Origin: Enterobacter kobei
GTDB taxonomy: Bacteria > Pseudomonadota > Gammaproteobacteria > Enterobacterales > Enterobacteriaceae
Direction: 5' to 3'
Length of the DNA stretch: 64,000 bases
Assembly (NCBI RefSeq): GCF_018323985.1
Contig: NZ_AP024590.1
Coordinates: forward strand, 3,844,001 to 3,908,000
A program made the translations under genes and the position numbers. The notes beneath the pieces are model-generated. The model had not been told where the DNA came from, ran no database searches, and was given only the letters and a program-made list of their open reading frames with translations. This document shows, in pieces, positions 44,591 to 54,308 of the stretch (position 1 is the stretch's first letter; every line of letters starts with the position of its first letter).

Positions 44591-45544
44591 TTACAGCAGA
44601 TCGCCGATCATTTTTTCCAGTTTTTCCTGGTCGACCGCAAACTTACGGATGCCATCCGCCAGTTTGTCTACCGCCATCGGATCCTGGTTGTGCTGCCACA
44701 GGAATTCGGATTCGGTGATACGTGCAGGACGCGCTTTAACTTCGCCGCTGAAGGAGAGTTTACGCTCAATGGTGCCTTCGCTTTCCGCCAGCTCTTTCAG
44801 CAGGGCCGGGGCGATGGTCAGACGATCGCAACCCGCCAGCTCAATGATTTCGCCGACGTTACGGAAGCTTGCGCCCATAACCACGGTTTCATAGCCGTGC
44901 TGTTTGTAGTACTCGTAGATTTCCGTTACGGAGACCACGCCCGGATCTTCAGCCGGTGCGTACTCTTTCTTATCGGTATTCGCTTTGTACCAGTCGAGGA
45001 TACGACCAACAAACGGGGAAATCAGGAACACGCCCGCTTCCGCACAGGCACGGGCCTGAGCGAAGGAGAACAGCAGCGTCAGGTTACAGTTGATGCCTTC
45101 TTTTTCCAGCTGCTCAGCGGCACGGATACCCTGCCAGGTGGAAGCCAGTTTGATCAGGATACGGTCGTTGCTGATGCCCGCATCGTTATACAGTTTGATC
45201 AGACGTTTAGCTTTAGTGATAGAAGCTTCGGTGTCGTAGGACAGACGCGCATCCACTTCGGTAGAGATGCGGCCCGGGATCAGTTTCAGAATTTCCAGAC
45301 CGATATTAACGGCCAGTTTGTCCGACGCATCGACGATCTGCTGCGCGCGATCGCTGCTCTGGCTTTTCGCCCAGGTGACAGCGTCATCAATCAGTTTGCG
45401 GTATTCAGGGATCTGGGCTGCGTTCAGGATCAGAGAAGGGTTGGTTGTGGCATCCTGCGGCTGATACAGCTTCATTGCCGCGATGTCTCCAGTGTCTGCC
45501 ACCACGGTGGTGAACTGACGAAGGGAGGTCAATTTATCCGTCAT
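44591..45544 (-). CDS. talB: Transaldolase B
   Basis: TalB transfers a dihydroxyacetone unit between sugar phosphates in the non-oxidative pentose phosphate pathway. The ATG at 45544 gives 317 residues, as in E. coli, starting MTDKLTSLRQFTTV. The Schiff-base Lys is in DRILIKLASTWQG (Lys132), and TNPSLILNAA and NLTLLFSFAQARACAEAG are conserved. It stands beside mog, as in E. coli. Confidence 0.97.
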   Translation of the reverse strand: MTDKLTSLRQFTTVVADTGDIAAMKLYQPQDATTNPSLILNAAQIPEYRKLIDDAVTWAKSQSSDRAQQIVDASDKLAVNIGLEILKLIPGRISTEVDARLSYDTEASITKAKRLIKLYNDAGISNDRILIKLASTWQGIRAAEQLEKEGINCNLTLLFSFAQARACAEAGVFLISPFVGRILDWYKANTDKKEYAPAEDPGVVSVTEIYEYYKQHGYETVVMGASFRNVGEIIELAGCDRLTIAPALLKELAESEGTIERKLSFSGEVKARPARITESEFLWQHNQDPMAVDKLADGIRKFAVDQEKLEKMIGDLL

Positions 45545-45727
45545 AATAGTGTTTCTCTTTAAACAGCTTGTTAGGGGGATGTAACCGGTCTGCCCAGATA
45601 ATATCACGCCACTCTGTCAGCGCAACCGCAGTCAATTGGCAAGCGCAGAGTATGATAAACTCGCAGTTCGATGGCGGCGCGCGCAGCGAGCGGGCGCGGC
45701 GTAACGGCATGAACAAGAGGAATGTGA

Positions 45728-47158
45728 ATGCCTGATTTCTTTTTATTCATCAATGAAATACTGTGGGGATCGGTGATGATCTACCTGCTGTTGGGTGCAG
45801 GGATTTGGTTCACCTTTCGCAGCGGTTTTATTCAGTTTCGCTATATCCGTCTCTTCGCGCGTAGCCTGATCACCAGCGTCAGGCCGCAGCCTGGCGGGCT
45901 ATCCTCTTTTCAGGCGTTATGCGTAAGCCTGGCCGCGCGTTTTGGCAACGGCAACCTTGCCGGCGTGGCGCTGGCGATAACCGCAGGCGGACCGGGTGCC
46001 GTGTTCTGGATGTGGATTTCCGCGCTGATCGGCATGGCGACCGCCTTTGCCGAATGCTCCCTCTCCCAGCTGTACAAAGAGCGCGACCAGAACCAGCAGT
46101 TTCGCGGCGGTCCGGCCTGGTATATCTCCCGCGGATTAGGCATGCGCTGGATGGGCGTACTGTTTTCAGTCTTCCTGATGATTGCCTATGGGCTGATCTT
46201 CAACACCATGCAGGCAAACGCGGTGGCCGGTGCCGTTGACTTTGCCTTCGCGATACCGGGCGGCGCGGCAGGCGTTGTGCTGGCGCTGCTGAGCCTGCTG
46301 TTTATCCTGCGCGGGATGCACGGCGTGGCGCGCCTGATGCAATGGGTGGTGCCGGTGATGGCCGTGCTGTGGGTGGGTGCCAGCCTGCTTATCACGCTGT
46401 GGCATGCTGACCAGTTGCCGCACATTCTCATGCTGATTGTGAAAAGCGCCTTTGGCTGGCAGGAAGCCGCTGCCGGTACGCTGGGCTATACCTTAAGCCA
46501 GGCGATCACCAGCGGTTTTCAGCGCGGCATGCTCTCCAACGAGGCCGGACTCGGCTCGACGCCGAACGTCGCCGCCGCAGCGGTGTCCTGGCCGCCTCAC
46601 CCGGCCGCGCAAGGGATCGTGCAGATGATCGGCGTGGTGATCGACACCATTGTGGTCAGTACAGCCAGCGCCGTGATAATTCTGCTGGCGGGGGATTTTG
46701 CCGCGCGACCCGCCAGCGATGGTAATCAGCTGATGCAGCACGCCATGATCGCCCTGACCGGCACCTGGGGCGCGGGCTTTGTCGCCTTTGTCATTCTGCT
46801 TTTCGCCCTCACCTCGATTGTGGTGAACTACCTCTATGCCGAAAATAACCTCGTCTTCCTGCGCCTGCACAACAAGCGGAACGTCTGGTTACTGCGCGTC
46901 GCGACCCTGACGATGGTGATGGCCGGTTCGCTGGTGAGTCTGCCGGTGGTCTGGCAGATCGCCGATGTGGTGATGGCGTTAATGGCGCTCATCAACCTGA
47001 CGGCGTTGCTGCTGCTCTCGCCGGTGGTCACGATTATCGCCAGCGATTATCTACGCCAGCGCAAGCTGGGCATCAGGCCCGTGTTCGATCCTAAGCGCTA
47101 CCCGGAAATCGAACGCCAGCTGGCACCCGGTGCCTGGGACGACGTGCCGCGTGAGTAA
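45728..47158 (+). CDS. yaaJ: AGCS-family sodium:alanine/glycine symporter homologue
   Basis: The 476-residue membrane protein (E. coli YaaJ 476) has about 11-12 segments and AGCS motifs such as RFGNGNLAGVALAITAGGPGAVFWMW (cut here) and FQRGMLSNEAGLGSTPNVAAAA. The likely substrate is a small neutral amino acid with Na+. In the usual motif GTGNI the Thr is Asn here (GNGNL). It is followed by yaaA with about 80 bp between. Confidence 0.94.
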   Translation: MPDFFLFINEILWGSVMIYLLLGAGIWFTFRSGFIQFRYIRLFARSLITSVRPQPGGLSSFQALCVSLAARFGNGNLAGVALAITAGGPGAVFWMWISALIGMATAFAECSLSQLYKERDQNQQFRGGPAWYISRGLGMRWMGVLFSVFLMIAYGLIFNTMQANAVAGAVDFAFAIPGGAAGVVLALLSLLFILRGMHGVARLMQWVVPVMAVLWVGASLLITLWHADQLPHILMLIVKSAFGWQEAAAGTLGYTLSQAITSGFQRGMLSNEAGLGSTPNVAAAAVSWPPHPAAQGIVQMIGVVIDTIVVSTASAVIILLAGDFAARPASDGNQLMQHAMIALTGTWGAGFVAFVILLFALTSIVVNYLYAENNLVFLRLHNKRNVWLLRVATLTMVMAGSLVSLPVVWQIADVVMALMALINLTALLLLSPVVTIIASDYLRQRKLGIRPVFDPKRYPEIERQLAPGAWDDVPRE

Positions 47159-47237
47159 ACGCGGCAATCGCAACAATCGATCAACCACGGTGATTTTTTT
47201 TGCTACAGTCACCGAAAATTTCCCGCAAGGACTGGAT

Positions 47238-48011
47238 ATGCTGATTCTGATTTCACCGGCAAAAACGCTGGATTACCAAAGCCCGCTGGCGACAACCCGT
47301 TATACACAGCCGGAGTTACTGGATCACTCTCAGCGTCTGATTGACGTTGCGCGTAAGCTTTCCGCGCCGCAAATTAAAGCGCTGATGGGCATCAGCGATA
47401 AGCTCGCCGATCTTAACGCCACCCGCTTTCATGACTGGCAGCCGGATTTCACACCCGACAACGCCCGCCAGGCCATTCTCGCCTTTAAGGGCGACGTTTA
47501 TACCGGCTTACAGGCGGAAACCTTCAGCGAAGAAGATTTCGATTTCGCCCAGCAGCATCTGCGCATGCTCTCCGGTTTATACGGCGTGCTGCGTCCGCTG
47601 GATCTGATGCAGCCTTATCGCCTGGAAATGGGCATCCGCCTTGATAATCCGCAGGGCAGCGATCTGTATCAATTCTGGGGCGAAACCATCACCGAAAAAC
47701 TGAACGAGGCGCTGGCCGCTCAGGGCGATAAGGTGATTGTGAACCTCGCCTCGGATGAATATTTCCGCGCCGTAAAACCAAAGCAGCTGGCGGGCGAGAT
47801 CATCAAGCCGGTCTTCCTTGATGAGAAGAACGGCAAGTTCAAGGTCATCAGCTTCTACGCCAAAAAAGCGCGTGGGCTGATGAGTCGTTACATTATTGAA
47901 AATCGCCTGAAAACGCCGGCGCAGCTGAAGGATTTTGCGGTGGACGGTTATGCGTTTGACGAGGAAGCGTCAGGGAAAGGTGAACTGGTCTTTAAACGCC
48001 GGGAGCAGTAA
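47238..48011 (+). CDS. yaaA: Peroxide stress protein YaaA (DUF328)
   Basis: The ATG at 47238 (ribosome site AAGGACTGG upstream) gives 257 residues (E. coli 258), MLILISPAKTLDYQSP. E. coli YaaA is OxyR-induced, lowers free iron under peroxide stress and binds DNA. The conserved DFAQQHLRMLSGLYGVLRPLD core is near residue 93. An upstream ATG at 47130 is rejected because it lies inside yaaJ. Confidence 0.95.
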   Translation: MLILISPAKTLDYQSPLATTRYTQPELLDHSQRLIDVARKLSAPQIKALMGISDKLADLNATRFHDWQPDFTPDNARQAILAFKGDVYTGLQAETFSEEDFDFAQQHLRMLSGLYGVLRPLDLMQPYRLEMGIRLDNPQGSDLYQFWGETITEKLNEALAAQGDKVIVNLASDEYFRAVKPKQLAGEIIKPVFLDEKNGKFKVISFYAKKARGLMSRYIIENRLKTPAQLKDFAVDGYAFDEEASGKGELVFKRREQ

Positions 48012-48034
48012 TCGCCCTTCGTTAATGCCCTTGT

Positions 48035-48167
48035 TGCCCGGTGGCGCTACGCTTACCGGGCCTACAAAACAACGCGCCAGCCACACGTAGGCCCGGCAAG
48101 CGTCAGCGCCGCCGGGCATGACCAGCCCAGCCATACGTAGGCCCGGCAAGCTTGCGCCGCCGGGCAT
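48035..48167. repeat. REP cluster between yaaA and thrC, three units
   Basis: Three REP units are seen: one in one direction at 48035-48065 (TGCCCGGTGGCGCTACGCTT) and two in the other at 48087-48119 and 48137-48167 (GTAGGCCCGGCAAGC). The last two, with their CCAGCC..ACGTAG flank, form a tandem repeat of 50-bp period. The block sits between two convergent operons. Confidence 0.85.
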
Positions 48168-48177
48168 CATCATCACA

Positions 48178-49464
48178 TTACGCTCTTGCCATCATCAGCT
48201 TGCGCAGCGCTGCGAAATCCGCTGGCAGGGAGTGAGACAGCAGCGGTAAATCGGCGCGTGCCGCCAGCTCCTGCGGCAGTTCCAGCGGTTCGCCGAGGAT
48301 CGCTTCCACGCTCTCTTTGAATTTCGCCGGGTGCGCGGTGCCGAGGAACAGGCCGTACTCTCCCGGGTGCAACTGATCGCGCAGCGCACGGTAAGCTATC
48401 GCCGCATGCGGCTCAGAAAGATAGCCCTTCTCTTTCAGCTCGCGCATGGTGGACTTCGTGGTCTCGTCGTCCACCGCCGCATAGCCCAGCTCGTTAAGAC
48501 GCCAGATTTTGCGGCGGAACAGCTCTTCCACTCGCGGCCAGTTATTCGGCTGGCTTACGTCCATGGCGTTTGACAGCGTGGCCTGGGTCGCTTTCGGTGA
48601 CCATTCACCCCCCTGCAAAAAGCGCGGTACGGTGTCGTTGGCGTTGGTGGCGGCGATAAAACGCTTCACCGGCAGACCAAGAGATTTCGCCAGCAGCCCG
48701 GCAGTCAGATCGCCAAAGTTACCGCTAGGCACCGAGATCACCAGCTGGTTACGGGCCTCCTGCGGCAGCTGCGCGACGGCTTCGAAGTAATAGCAAATCT
48801 GCGCCAGCAGGCGGCTGATGTTGATGGAGTTGGCGGAGTTAAGCCCCAGCGCCACTTTCAGTTCTTCATCGTCAAAGGCCTGTTTCACCAGCGCCTGACA
48901 GGCATCGAAATCCCCGTCGATGGCGACGGTTTCGATGTTGCCGCCCAGCGTGCAGAACAGTTTTTCCTGTAACGGGCTGATTTTGCCCTGCGGGTAGAGG
49001 ATCACCACGCGCACGTTTTCCAGACCGTAAAACGCATGCGCCACTGCCGCGCCGGTGTCGCCGGAGGTGGCGGTCAGAATGGTCACCGGCTTGTCGCCGC
49101 TGATGTGCGTCAGCATCTGCGCCATAAAGCGCCCGCCGAAGTCTTTAAAGGCCAGCGTCGGGCCGTGGAACAGCTCCAGACAGCCGATATCCTCTTCCAC
49201 CTGGCTTACCGGTGCCGGGAAGGCGAAGGCGGCGCGCACGCGGGCTTCAAGGATCTCTTCCGGGATCTCATCGCCAATAAAGGCGGCGAGGATCTTGCTG
49301 CTGCGGGTGACAAAATCCATCTCCAGCATGGCGTCGATGTCGTTCAGGCTGAATTCCGGCAGATCGTGCGGGAAGAACAGCCCCTGATGTTTGCCTAACC
49401 CCTGCGTGATTGCTTGGGCAAAACTGACCTGCTCGTTGTGATCTTTAAGATTGTAGAGTTTCAT
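48178..49464 (-). CDS. thrC: Threonine synthase
   Basis: ThrC is a PLP enzyme that turns O-phosphohomoserine into threonine. The protein has 428 residues, as in E. coli. The PLP Lys is in TLAFKDFGGRFMAQM near residue 107, and the phosphate loop is SVPSGNFGDLTAG near 234. It is the last gene of thrLABC, 3 bp after thrB. Confidence 0.98.
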   Translation of the reverse strand: MKLYNLKDHNEQVSFAQAITQGLGKHQGLFFPHDLPEFSLNDIDAMLEMDFVTRSSKILAAFIGDEIPEEILEARVRAAFAFPAPVSQVEEDIGCLELFHGPTLAFKDFGGRFMAQMLTHISGDKPVTILTATSGDTGAAVAHAFYGLENVRVVILYPQGKISPLQEKLFCTLGGNIETVAIDGDFDACQALVKQAFDDEELKVALGLNSANSINISRLLAQICYYFEAVAQLPQEARNQLVISVPSGNFGDLTAGLLAKSLGLPVKRFIAATNANDTVPRFLQGGEWSPKATQATLSNAMDVSQPNNWPRVEELFRRKIWRLNELGYAAVDDETTKSTMRELKEKGYLSEPHAAIAYRALRDQLHPGEYGLFLGTAHPAKFKESVEAILGEPLELPQELAARADLPLLSHSLPADFAALRKLMMARA

Positions 49465-49467
49465 TCG

Positions 49468-50397
49468 TTATCCCAGTACGCGTGCGCCAGCCGTATCCAG
49501 CCGACAAATATGGACAAAACCTTCGCTGTTTTGCAGATAGTGCTGGCCGAGCCAGTCTGCCACGCGCTGCGCGGTGTCATCGTTATCACACACCGCAAAC
49601 ATTGTTGGCCCGGATCCGGAGATCCCGCAGGCCAGCGCGCCCATGTCTGCTGCCGCCTGACGGGCATCGTTAAAGCCTGGTAACAGTTTGGTTCGATAAG
49701 GTTCGGCGATGACATCTTTCATTAATTTCGCCGCCAGCGCAGGCTGCTGCGTATGGCAGGCGTGAATGAATCCCGCCAGGTAGCGGCCGTGCGCGATGCA
49801 ATCCTGACGACGGTACTGTGCGGGCAGGATGGCGCGCGCTTCAGCGGTAGAGACTTTAATGCCCGGATAGGCCATCACCCACCGCCACTCTTCAAAGCCT
49901 GGCACTTCCTGACTGATAATGCCGTTTTCTTCCAGCATCAGTTGCAGCCCGCCCAGGAAACAGGGCGCGACGTTATCGAAGTGAATGCTGCCGGAAATAC
50001 GGCCTTCCAGCTCGCCCATCAGCGCCAGCAGGCGCGTATCATTGAGCGGCTTACCGCAGAATTCATTCATCGCCATCAGGCCCGCCACTACGGAGCAGGC
50101 GCTGGAGCCGAGACCGGAGCCAATCGGCATATTTTTCTCCAGCGTCATCGCCACCGGGATGGTTTTGCCGATCTCCTGGCAAAAGCGTTCCCAGCACTGA
50201 TAAACGATGTTCTCCCGGGGTTCGGCAGGCAGCTTGCTGACGAAGCGCCCTTGGTTGGTCAGTGAGAATTCACTCGCTGCCTCAACGCTGACGCAGTCGC
50301 CCAGCAGTTCGCCATTGACCGGCGATACCGCCGCACCCAGAACATCAAACCCCACGCTCACGTTGCCGATGGAGGCCGGGGCATAAACTTTCACCAT
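49468..50397 (-). CDS. thrB: Homoserine kinase
   Basis: ThrB phosphorylates homoserine. The 309-residue protein (E. coli 310) is a GHMP kinase with the ATP loop PIGSGLGSSACS near residue 91 and the C-terminal GISGSGPTMFA motif. It lies 1 bp after thrA and is co-transcribed with thrA and thrC. Confidence 0.98.
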   Translation of the reverse strand: MVKVYAPASIGNVSVGFDVLGAAVSPVNGELLGDCVSVEAASEFSLTNQGRFVSKLPAEPRENIVYQCWERFCQEIGKTIPVAMTLEKNMPIGSGLGSSACSVVAGLMAMNEFCGKPLNDTRLLALMGELEGRISGSIHFDNVAPCFLGGLQLMLEENGIISQEVPGFEEWRWVMAYPGIKVSTAEARAILPAQYRRQDCIAHGRYLAGFIHACHTQQPALAAKLMKDVIAEPYRTKLLPGFNDARQAAADMGALACGISGSGPTMFAVCDNDDTAQRVADWLGQHYLQNSEGFVHICRLDTAGARVLG

Positions 50398-50398
50398 G

Positions 50399-52861
50399 TT
50401 AAACTCCTAACTTCCATGACAAGGTGCGCAGCAGATCGGCGAACACGCCCGCCGCCGTCACATCGTTACCCGCACCGTAACCGCGCAGCACCAGCGGCAG
50501 CGGTTGATAATAGTGGCTGTAGAAGGCCAGCGCGTTTTCGCCGTTTTTCACTTTATAGAGCGGATCGTTACCGTCCACTTCGGCGATTTTCACCCGGCAC
50601 ACGCCGTCTTCTTCAATGTTGCCCACGTAGCGCAACACATTACCGGCATCCCGCGCTTTCGCGACGCGGGCGGCAAAGGCATCGTCGAGGGTTGGCAGAC
50701 GAGCCATAAAACTTTCCACGTCGCCGCTGTCATCAAAGCTTTCCGGCAGCACCGGTTCGATCACAATGTCAGACAGCTCCAGCTCGCGTCCGGTTTCGCG
50801 CGCCAGGATGAGCAGTTTGCGCGCCACGTCTATGCCCGACAGATCGTCACGCGGATCCGGTTCGGTATAGCCCATTTCACGGGCCACGCGGGTGGCTTCC
50901 GACAGCGATACGCCTTCATCGAGCTTACCGAAGATAAAGGATAACGATCCGGAAAGAATGCCGGAGAAACGCTGTAATTCATCACCAGCATTGAGCAGGT
51001 TTTGCAGGTTTTCAATTACCGGCAGGCCCGCGCCGACGTTGGTGTCGTAGAGGAATTTACGCCGCGATTTGCTGGCGGCGTTACGCAGCTCGTGGTAGTA
51101 AGCCATGGACGAGGTGTTGGCTTTTTTGTTCGGCGTCACCACGTGGAAACCTTCGCGCAGGAAATCGGCGTACTGATCCGCCACCGCCTGGTTAGAGGTA
51201 CAGTCGACGATCACCGGGTTCAGCAGATGGTACTCTTTCACCAGACGGATCAGGCGGCCAAGATTGAATGGCTCTTTCGCTTCCGCGAGCGCTGACTGCC
51301 AGTTTTCCAGATCCAGGCCGTGAACGTTGGTGAGCAGCGCTTTTGAATTCGCCACACCGCAGACACGCAGATCGATATGCTTGCTCTTCAGCCAGCCCTG
51401 CTGACGCTTCAGCTGCTCCAGCAGCGCGCCGCCAACGCCACCAACACCCACGACAAATACTTCGATCACCTGATCGGTGTTAAACAGCATCTGGTGCGTG
51501 ACGCGCACACCGGTGGTGGCATCGTCATTGCTGACCACCACGGAGATCGAACGCTCCGACGAGCCCTGGGCAATCGCCACAATGTTGATATTCGCCCGGG
51601 CCAGTGCCGCGAAGAATTTCGCGGAAATGCCGCGCAGCGTGCGCATACCGTCACCGACCACAGAGATGATCGCCAGCCGCTCCATGACTGCCAGCGGTTC
51701 GAGCAGCCCTTCTTTCAGCTCCAGATAGAACTCTTCGCCCATCGCGCGCTGGGCGCGAGCGCAATCCGCCTGGGGGACGCAGAAACTGATGCTGTACTCT
51801 GAAGAGGACTGGGTGATCAACACGACCGAAATACCGGCGCGGGACATGGTGGCAAACACGCGAGCCGCCATGCCGACCATGCCTTTCATGCCAGGGCCAG
51901 AGACGCTGAACATCGCCATGTTATTGAGATTGGAGATGCCTTTAACCGGCAGACCGTCTTCATTAGAACTGGCCCCGATCAGCGTGCCGGGCGCCTGCGG
52001 ATTACCGGTATTTTTAATCAGGCACGGGATCTGGAACTGGGCGATCGGGGTAATGGTGCGCGGGTGTAAGACTTTCGCACCAAAGTACGACAATTCCATC
52101 GCTTCCTGGTAGGACATGGATTTCAGCAGACGGGCATCCGGCACCTGGCGCGGATCGCAGGTATAAACCCCGTCAACATCGGTCCAGATCTCACAGCAAT
52201 CAGCACGTAAACAGGCCGCCAGTACCGCCGCGGAATAGTCAGAGCCATTGCGCCCCAGCACCACCAGTTCGCCTTTATCGTTACCGGCGGTAAAGCCCGC
52301 CATCAGTACCATATGATCTGCGGGAATGCGACTGGCGGCGATACGGCGTGTGGATTCGGTGATGTCGACAGTGGATTCGAGGTAATGGCCGACCGCGAGC
52401 AGTTTTTCCACCGGATCGATGACCGTCACTTTATGACCGCGCGCTTCCAGCAGCCCGGCCATGATGGCGATAGAGAGCTTTTCACCCCGGCAGATGATCG
52501 AGGCATTGATGCTGTCCGGGCACTGACCAAGCAGGCTGATGCCGTGCAAGACATGTTTGATCTGGGCGAATTCCTGATCCACCAGCCCTTTCAGGCGAGC
52601 AAGGGGAAAATCGGGCTGAAGGTCAGCGAGGCCCTGCAAAAGTTCGGCGAAAATGCGCTCGGCATCGCTGATATTAGGTACTGCATCCTGACCGCTGATG
52701 GTTTTTTCAATCATCGCCACCAGATGGTTAGTGATTTTAGCCGGGGCAGACAGCACGGTGGCAACCTGCCCCTGCCTGGCATTGCTTTCCAGGATGTCGG
52801 CAACACGCAGAAAACGTTCTGCATTTGCCACTGATGTACCGCCGAACTTCAAGACTCGCAT
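50399..52861 (-). CDS. thrA: Bifunctional aspartokinase I / homoserine dehydrogenase I
   Basis: ThrA runs the first and third steps of the threonine branch from aspartate and is inhibited by threonine. The protein has 820 residues, as in E. coli. The N-terminal kinase opens MRVLKFGGTSVANAE, a central ACT-domain pair follows (about 320-460), and the homoserine dehydrogenase Rossmann motif is VFVVGVGGVGGALLEQL near residue 466. It is controlled by the leader and attenuator upstream. Confidence 0.98.
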   Translation of the reverse strand: MRVLKFGGTSVANAERFLRVADILESNARQGQVATVLSAPAKITNHLVAMIEKTISGQDAVPNISDAERIFAELLQGLADLQPDFPLARLKGLVDQEFAQIKHVLHGISLLGQCPDSINASIICRGEKLSIAIMAGLLEARGHKVTVIDPVEKLLAVGHYLESTVDITESTRRIAASRIPADHMVLMAGFTAGNDKGELVVLGRNGSDYSAAVLAACLRADCCEIWTDVDGVYTCDPRQVPDARLLKSMSYQEAMELSYFGAKVLHPRTITPIAQFQIPCLIKNTGNPQAPGTLIGASSNEDGLPVKGISNLNNMAMFSVSGPGMKGMVGMAARVFATMSRAGISVVLITQSSSEYSISFCVPQADCARAQRAMGEEFYLELKEGLLEPLAVMERLAIISVVGDGMRTLRGISAKFFAALARANINIVAIAQGSSERSISVVVSNDDATTGVRVTHQMLFNTDQVIEVFVVGVGGVGGALLEQLKRQQGWLKSKHIDLRVCGVANSKALLTNVHGLDLENWQSALAEAKEPFNLGRLIRLVKEYHLLNPVIVDCTSNQAVADQYADFLREGFHVVTPNKKANTSSMAYYHELRNAASKSRRKFLYDTNVGAGLPVIENLQNLLNAGDELQRFSGILSGSLSFIFGKLDEGVSLSEATRVAREMGYTEPDPRDDLSGIDVARKLLILARETGRELELSDIVIEPVLPESFDDSGDVESFMARLPTLDDAFAARVAKARDAGNVLRYVGNIEEDGVCRVKIAEVDGNDPLYKVKNGENALAFYSHYYQPLPLVLRGYGAGNDVTAAGVFADLLRTLSWKLGV

Positions 52862-52885
52862 GGAATTACCCCTTGATCTTTAGCC

Positions 52886-52923
52886 GAAAAAAAAGCCCGC
52901 ACTGTCGAGGTGCGGGCTTTTTC
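52886..52923 (-). terminator. thr operon attenuator
   Basis: The stem AAGCCCGCAC/GTGCGGGCTT (about 52893-52902, 52911-52920) with a short loop is followed on the minus strand by a run of nine T, between thrL and thrA. It corresponds to the E. coli thr attenuator; low threonine or isoleucine stalls the ribosome on thrL and stops it forming. Confidence 0.92.
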
Positions 52924-52941
52924 CTGTGTTTCCTGTGCGCG

Positions 52942-53010
52942 TCAGCCCGCCCCGTTACCTGTGGTAATGGTGGTTGTCGTAATAATGATGACGGTGCTGA
53001 TGCGTTTCAT
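52942..53010 (-). CDS. thrL: thr operon leader peptide
   Basis: The 22-residue peptide reads MKRISTVIIITTTTITTGNG and ends AG (minus strand, ATG at 53008-53010, TGA at 52942-52944). It has seven Thr and five Ile codons, as needed to sense the two amino acids. E. coli ThrL has 21 residues; here there is one more residue and a Val at position 7. An ACAGAG-type ribosome site lies upstream. The attenuator follows 19 bp after the stop. Confidence 0.95.
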   Translation of the reverse strand: MKRISTVIIITTTTITTGNGAG

Positions 53011-53053
53011 GGATGTTGTGTGCTCTGTAATTATTATCTGTCTGTGTTGTATG

Positions 53054-53089
53054 CCTATATTGGTTAAAGTATCTGCCCGGCCAAGTCAA
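53054..53089 (-). promoter_or_regulatory. thr operon promoter region
   Basis: The minus strand from TTGACT (53084-53089) through ATACTTTAACCAATATAGGC (about 53052-53071) closely matches the E. coli thr promoter. The exact -35/-10 assignment is not certain from sequence, because the spacing of TTGACT to TATAGG is too long for a simple pair. Confidence 0.65.
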
Positions 53090-53221
53090 TTTATTTTTAC
53101 TTTTGCCCCGTTTTGCATGACGGACCGCTCACGCTGCCGGGGCGCAGACTTTACTGAATATCCGCCACACAGCGGCTACAAGGCAGTCGATCTGACTGCT
53201 ATTAAGACTTATCTTAGATGA

Positions 53222-53908
53222 TTACCCGGCGAGCTTTTTTTCGATGTCATGCAGTAAACGGTGCAACATTGCCGTGTCACGCTGCTCAAAAAGACCAATG
53301 CGCTGTTCCAGCCAGTCCACCATTTTTGTGTCGTCATCGACGCCCAGTTTTTCCAGTAATGCCCGCGCGCGGATACGCAGCGCGCGTAACTGGTTCTCGT
53401 CACTAATAACGGCGGGCGCGGCGGCGTTCTGCATTAACGTCGTTAACTGATAGCAATAGACCATCACCGCCTGGCCGAGGTTGAGCGACGGGTAATCGGC
53501 CACCATGGGCGCACCGGTTAATACATCCGCCAGCGCCAGTTCATCGTTGGTTAAGCCTGAATCTTCACGGCCAAACACCAGCGCGGCGTGATTCAGCCAC
53601 TGACTTTTTTCCTGCATCAGCGGCACCAGCTCGGCGGGCGTCGCGTAATAATGGAATTTTGATCGGCTGCGGGCGGTGGTCGCCACGGTAAACTGCACAT
53701 CGTGCAGGGCGGCGGCCAGCGTCGGATAAACCGTTGCGTTATCAAGCACCTCCCCGGAACCGTGCGCCACTCTGCGCGCCCCTTCTTCCAGATGCGCGCG
53801 GCTGTCCACGATACGCAAATCAGTGAAGCCCATGGTCTTCATGGCGCGTGCCGCCGCCCCGACATTTTCAGCGCGGGCGGGTGAAACTAATACGATAGAT
53901 ACCTGCAT
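53222..53908 (-). CDS. yjtD: Putative SPOUT-type RNA methyltransferase YjtD (LasT)
   Basis: The 228-residue protein (E. coli 228) belongs to the TrmJ-like SpoU/TrmH family: PARAENVGAAARAMKTMGF motif 1 near residue 10, ALVFGREDSGLTNDE motif 2 near 110, and YPSLNLGQAVMVYCYQL motif 3 near 140. The true RNA substrate is not established for YjtD. It lies between arcA and thrL, as in E. coli. Confidence 0.93.
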   Translation of the reverse strand: MQVSIVLVSPARAENVGAAARAMKTMGFTDLRIVDSRAHLEEGARRVAHGSGEVLDNATVYPTLAAALHDVQFTVATTARSRSKFHYYATPAELVPLMQEKSQWLNHAALVFGREDSGLTNDELALADVLTGAPMVADYPSLNLGQAVMVYCYQLTTLMQNAAAPAVISDENQLRALRIRARALLEKLGVDDDTKMVDWLEQRIGLFEQRDTAMLHRLLHDIEKKLAG

Positions 53909-54308
53909 GTGGGACTCTCTTTTATTACGTCAGGCTTTACGCCAGGCCGCTTTCGTCAAGATATTACGCGATGCGAATTTACATTTTTGCAACAGAAATC
54001 ACTGAAATCCCCGCCGGGCAAGCTTAAAAAGAACTACACTGTTGCATAGCTTAACTACCTGATTTTATGTTAACAGAAGCGGTTCAGGCTGCTGTTTATG
54101 CTGGTTAATTATGCCACGAATGCATTTGCATTTTCGGATTCACAACGCTTATTAATTAACTGTTGCAACTGGTTGGTTTATTGATAAATTGTGAAAGCCA
54201 CTCATATAAAGCTACGAATATTTCATCAAAGTGTTAACGTGCTACAATTGAACTTGATATATGTCAACGAAGCGTAGTTTTATTGGGTGTCTGGCACCTC
54301 TTAGCCTG
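53909..54308. promoter_or_regulatory. AT-rich upstream region of arcA, no gene seen
   Basis: About 400 bp without a gene separate yjtD from the yjjY antisense frame. The stretch is AT-rich and is the long arcA control region. An FNR-type box lies at 54254-54267. No other clear operator was identified. Confidence 0.55.
54254..54267. promoter_or_regulatory. FNR-type binding site upstream of arcA
   Basis: TTGATATATGTCAA fits the FNR consensus TTGATNNNNATCAA with one mismatch (G for A). It lies about 280 bp before the arcA ATG. In E. coli FNR activates arcA anaerobically from a site in the same conserved DNA. Confidence 0.75.
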
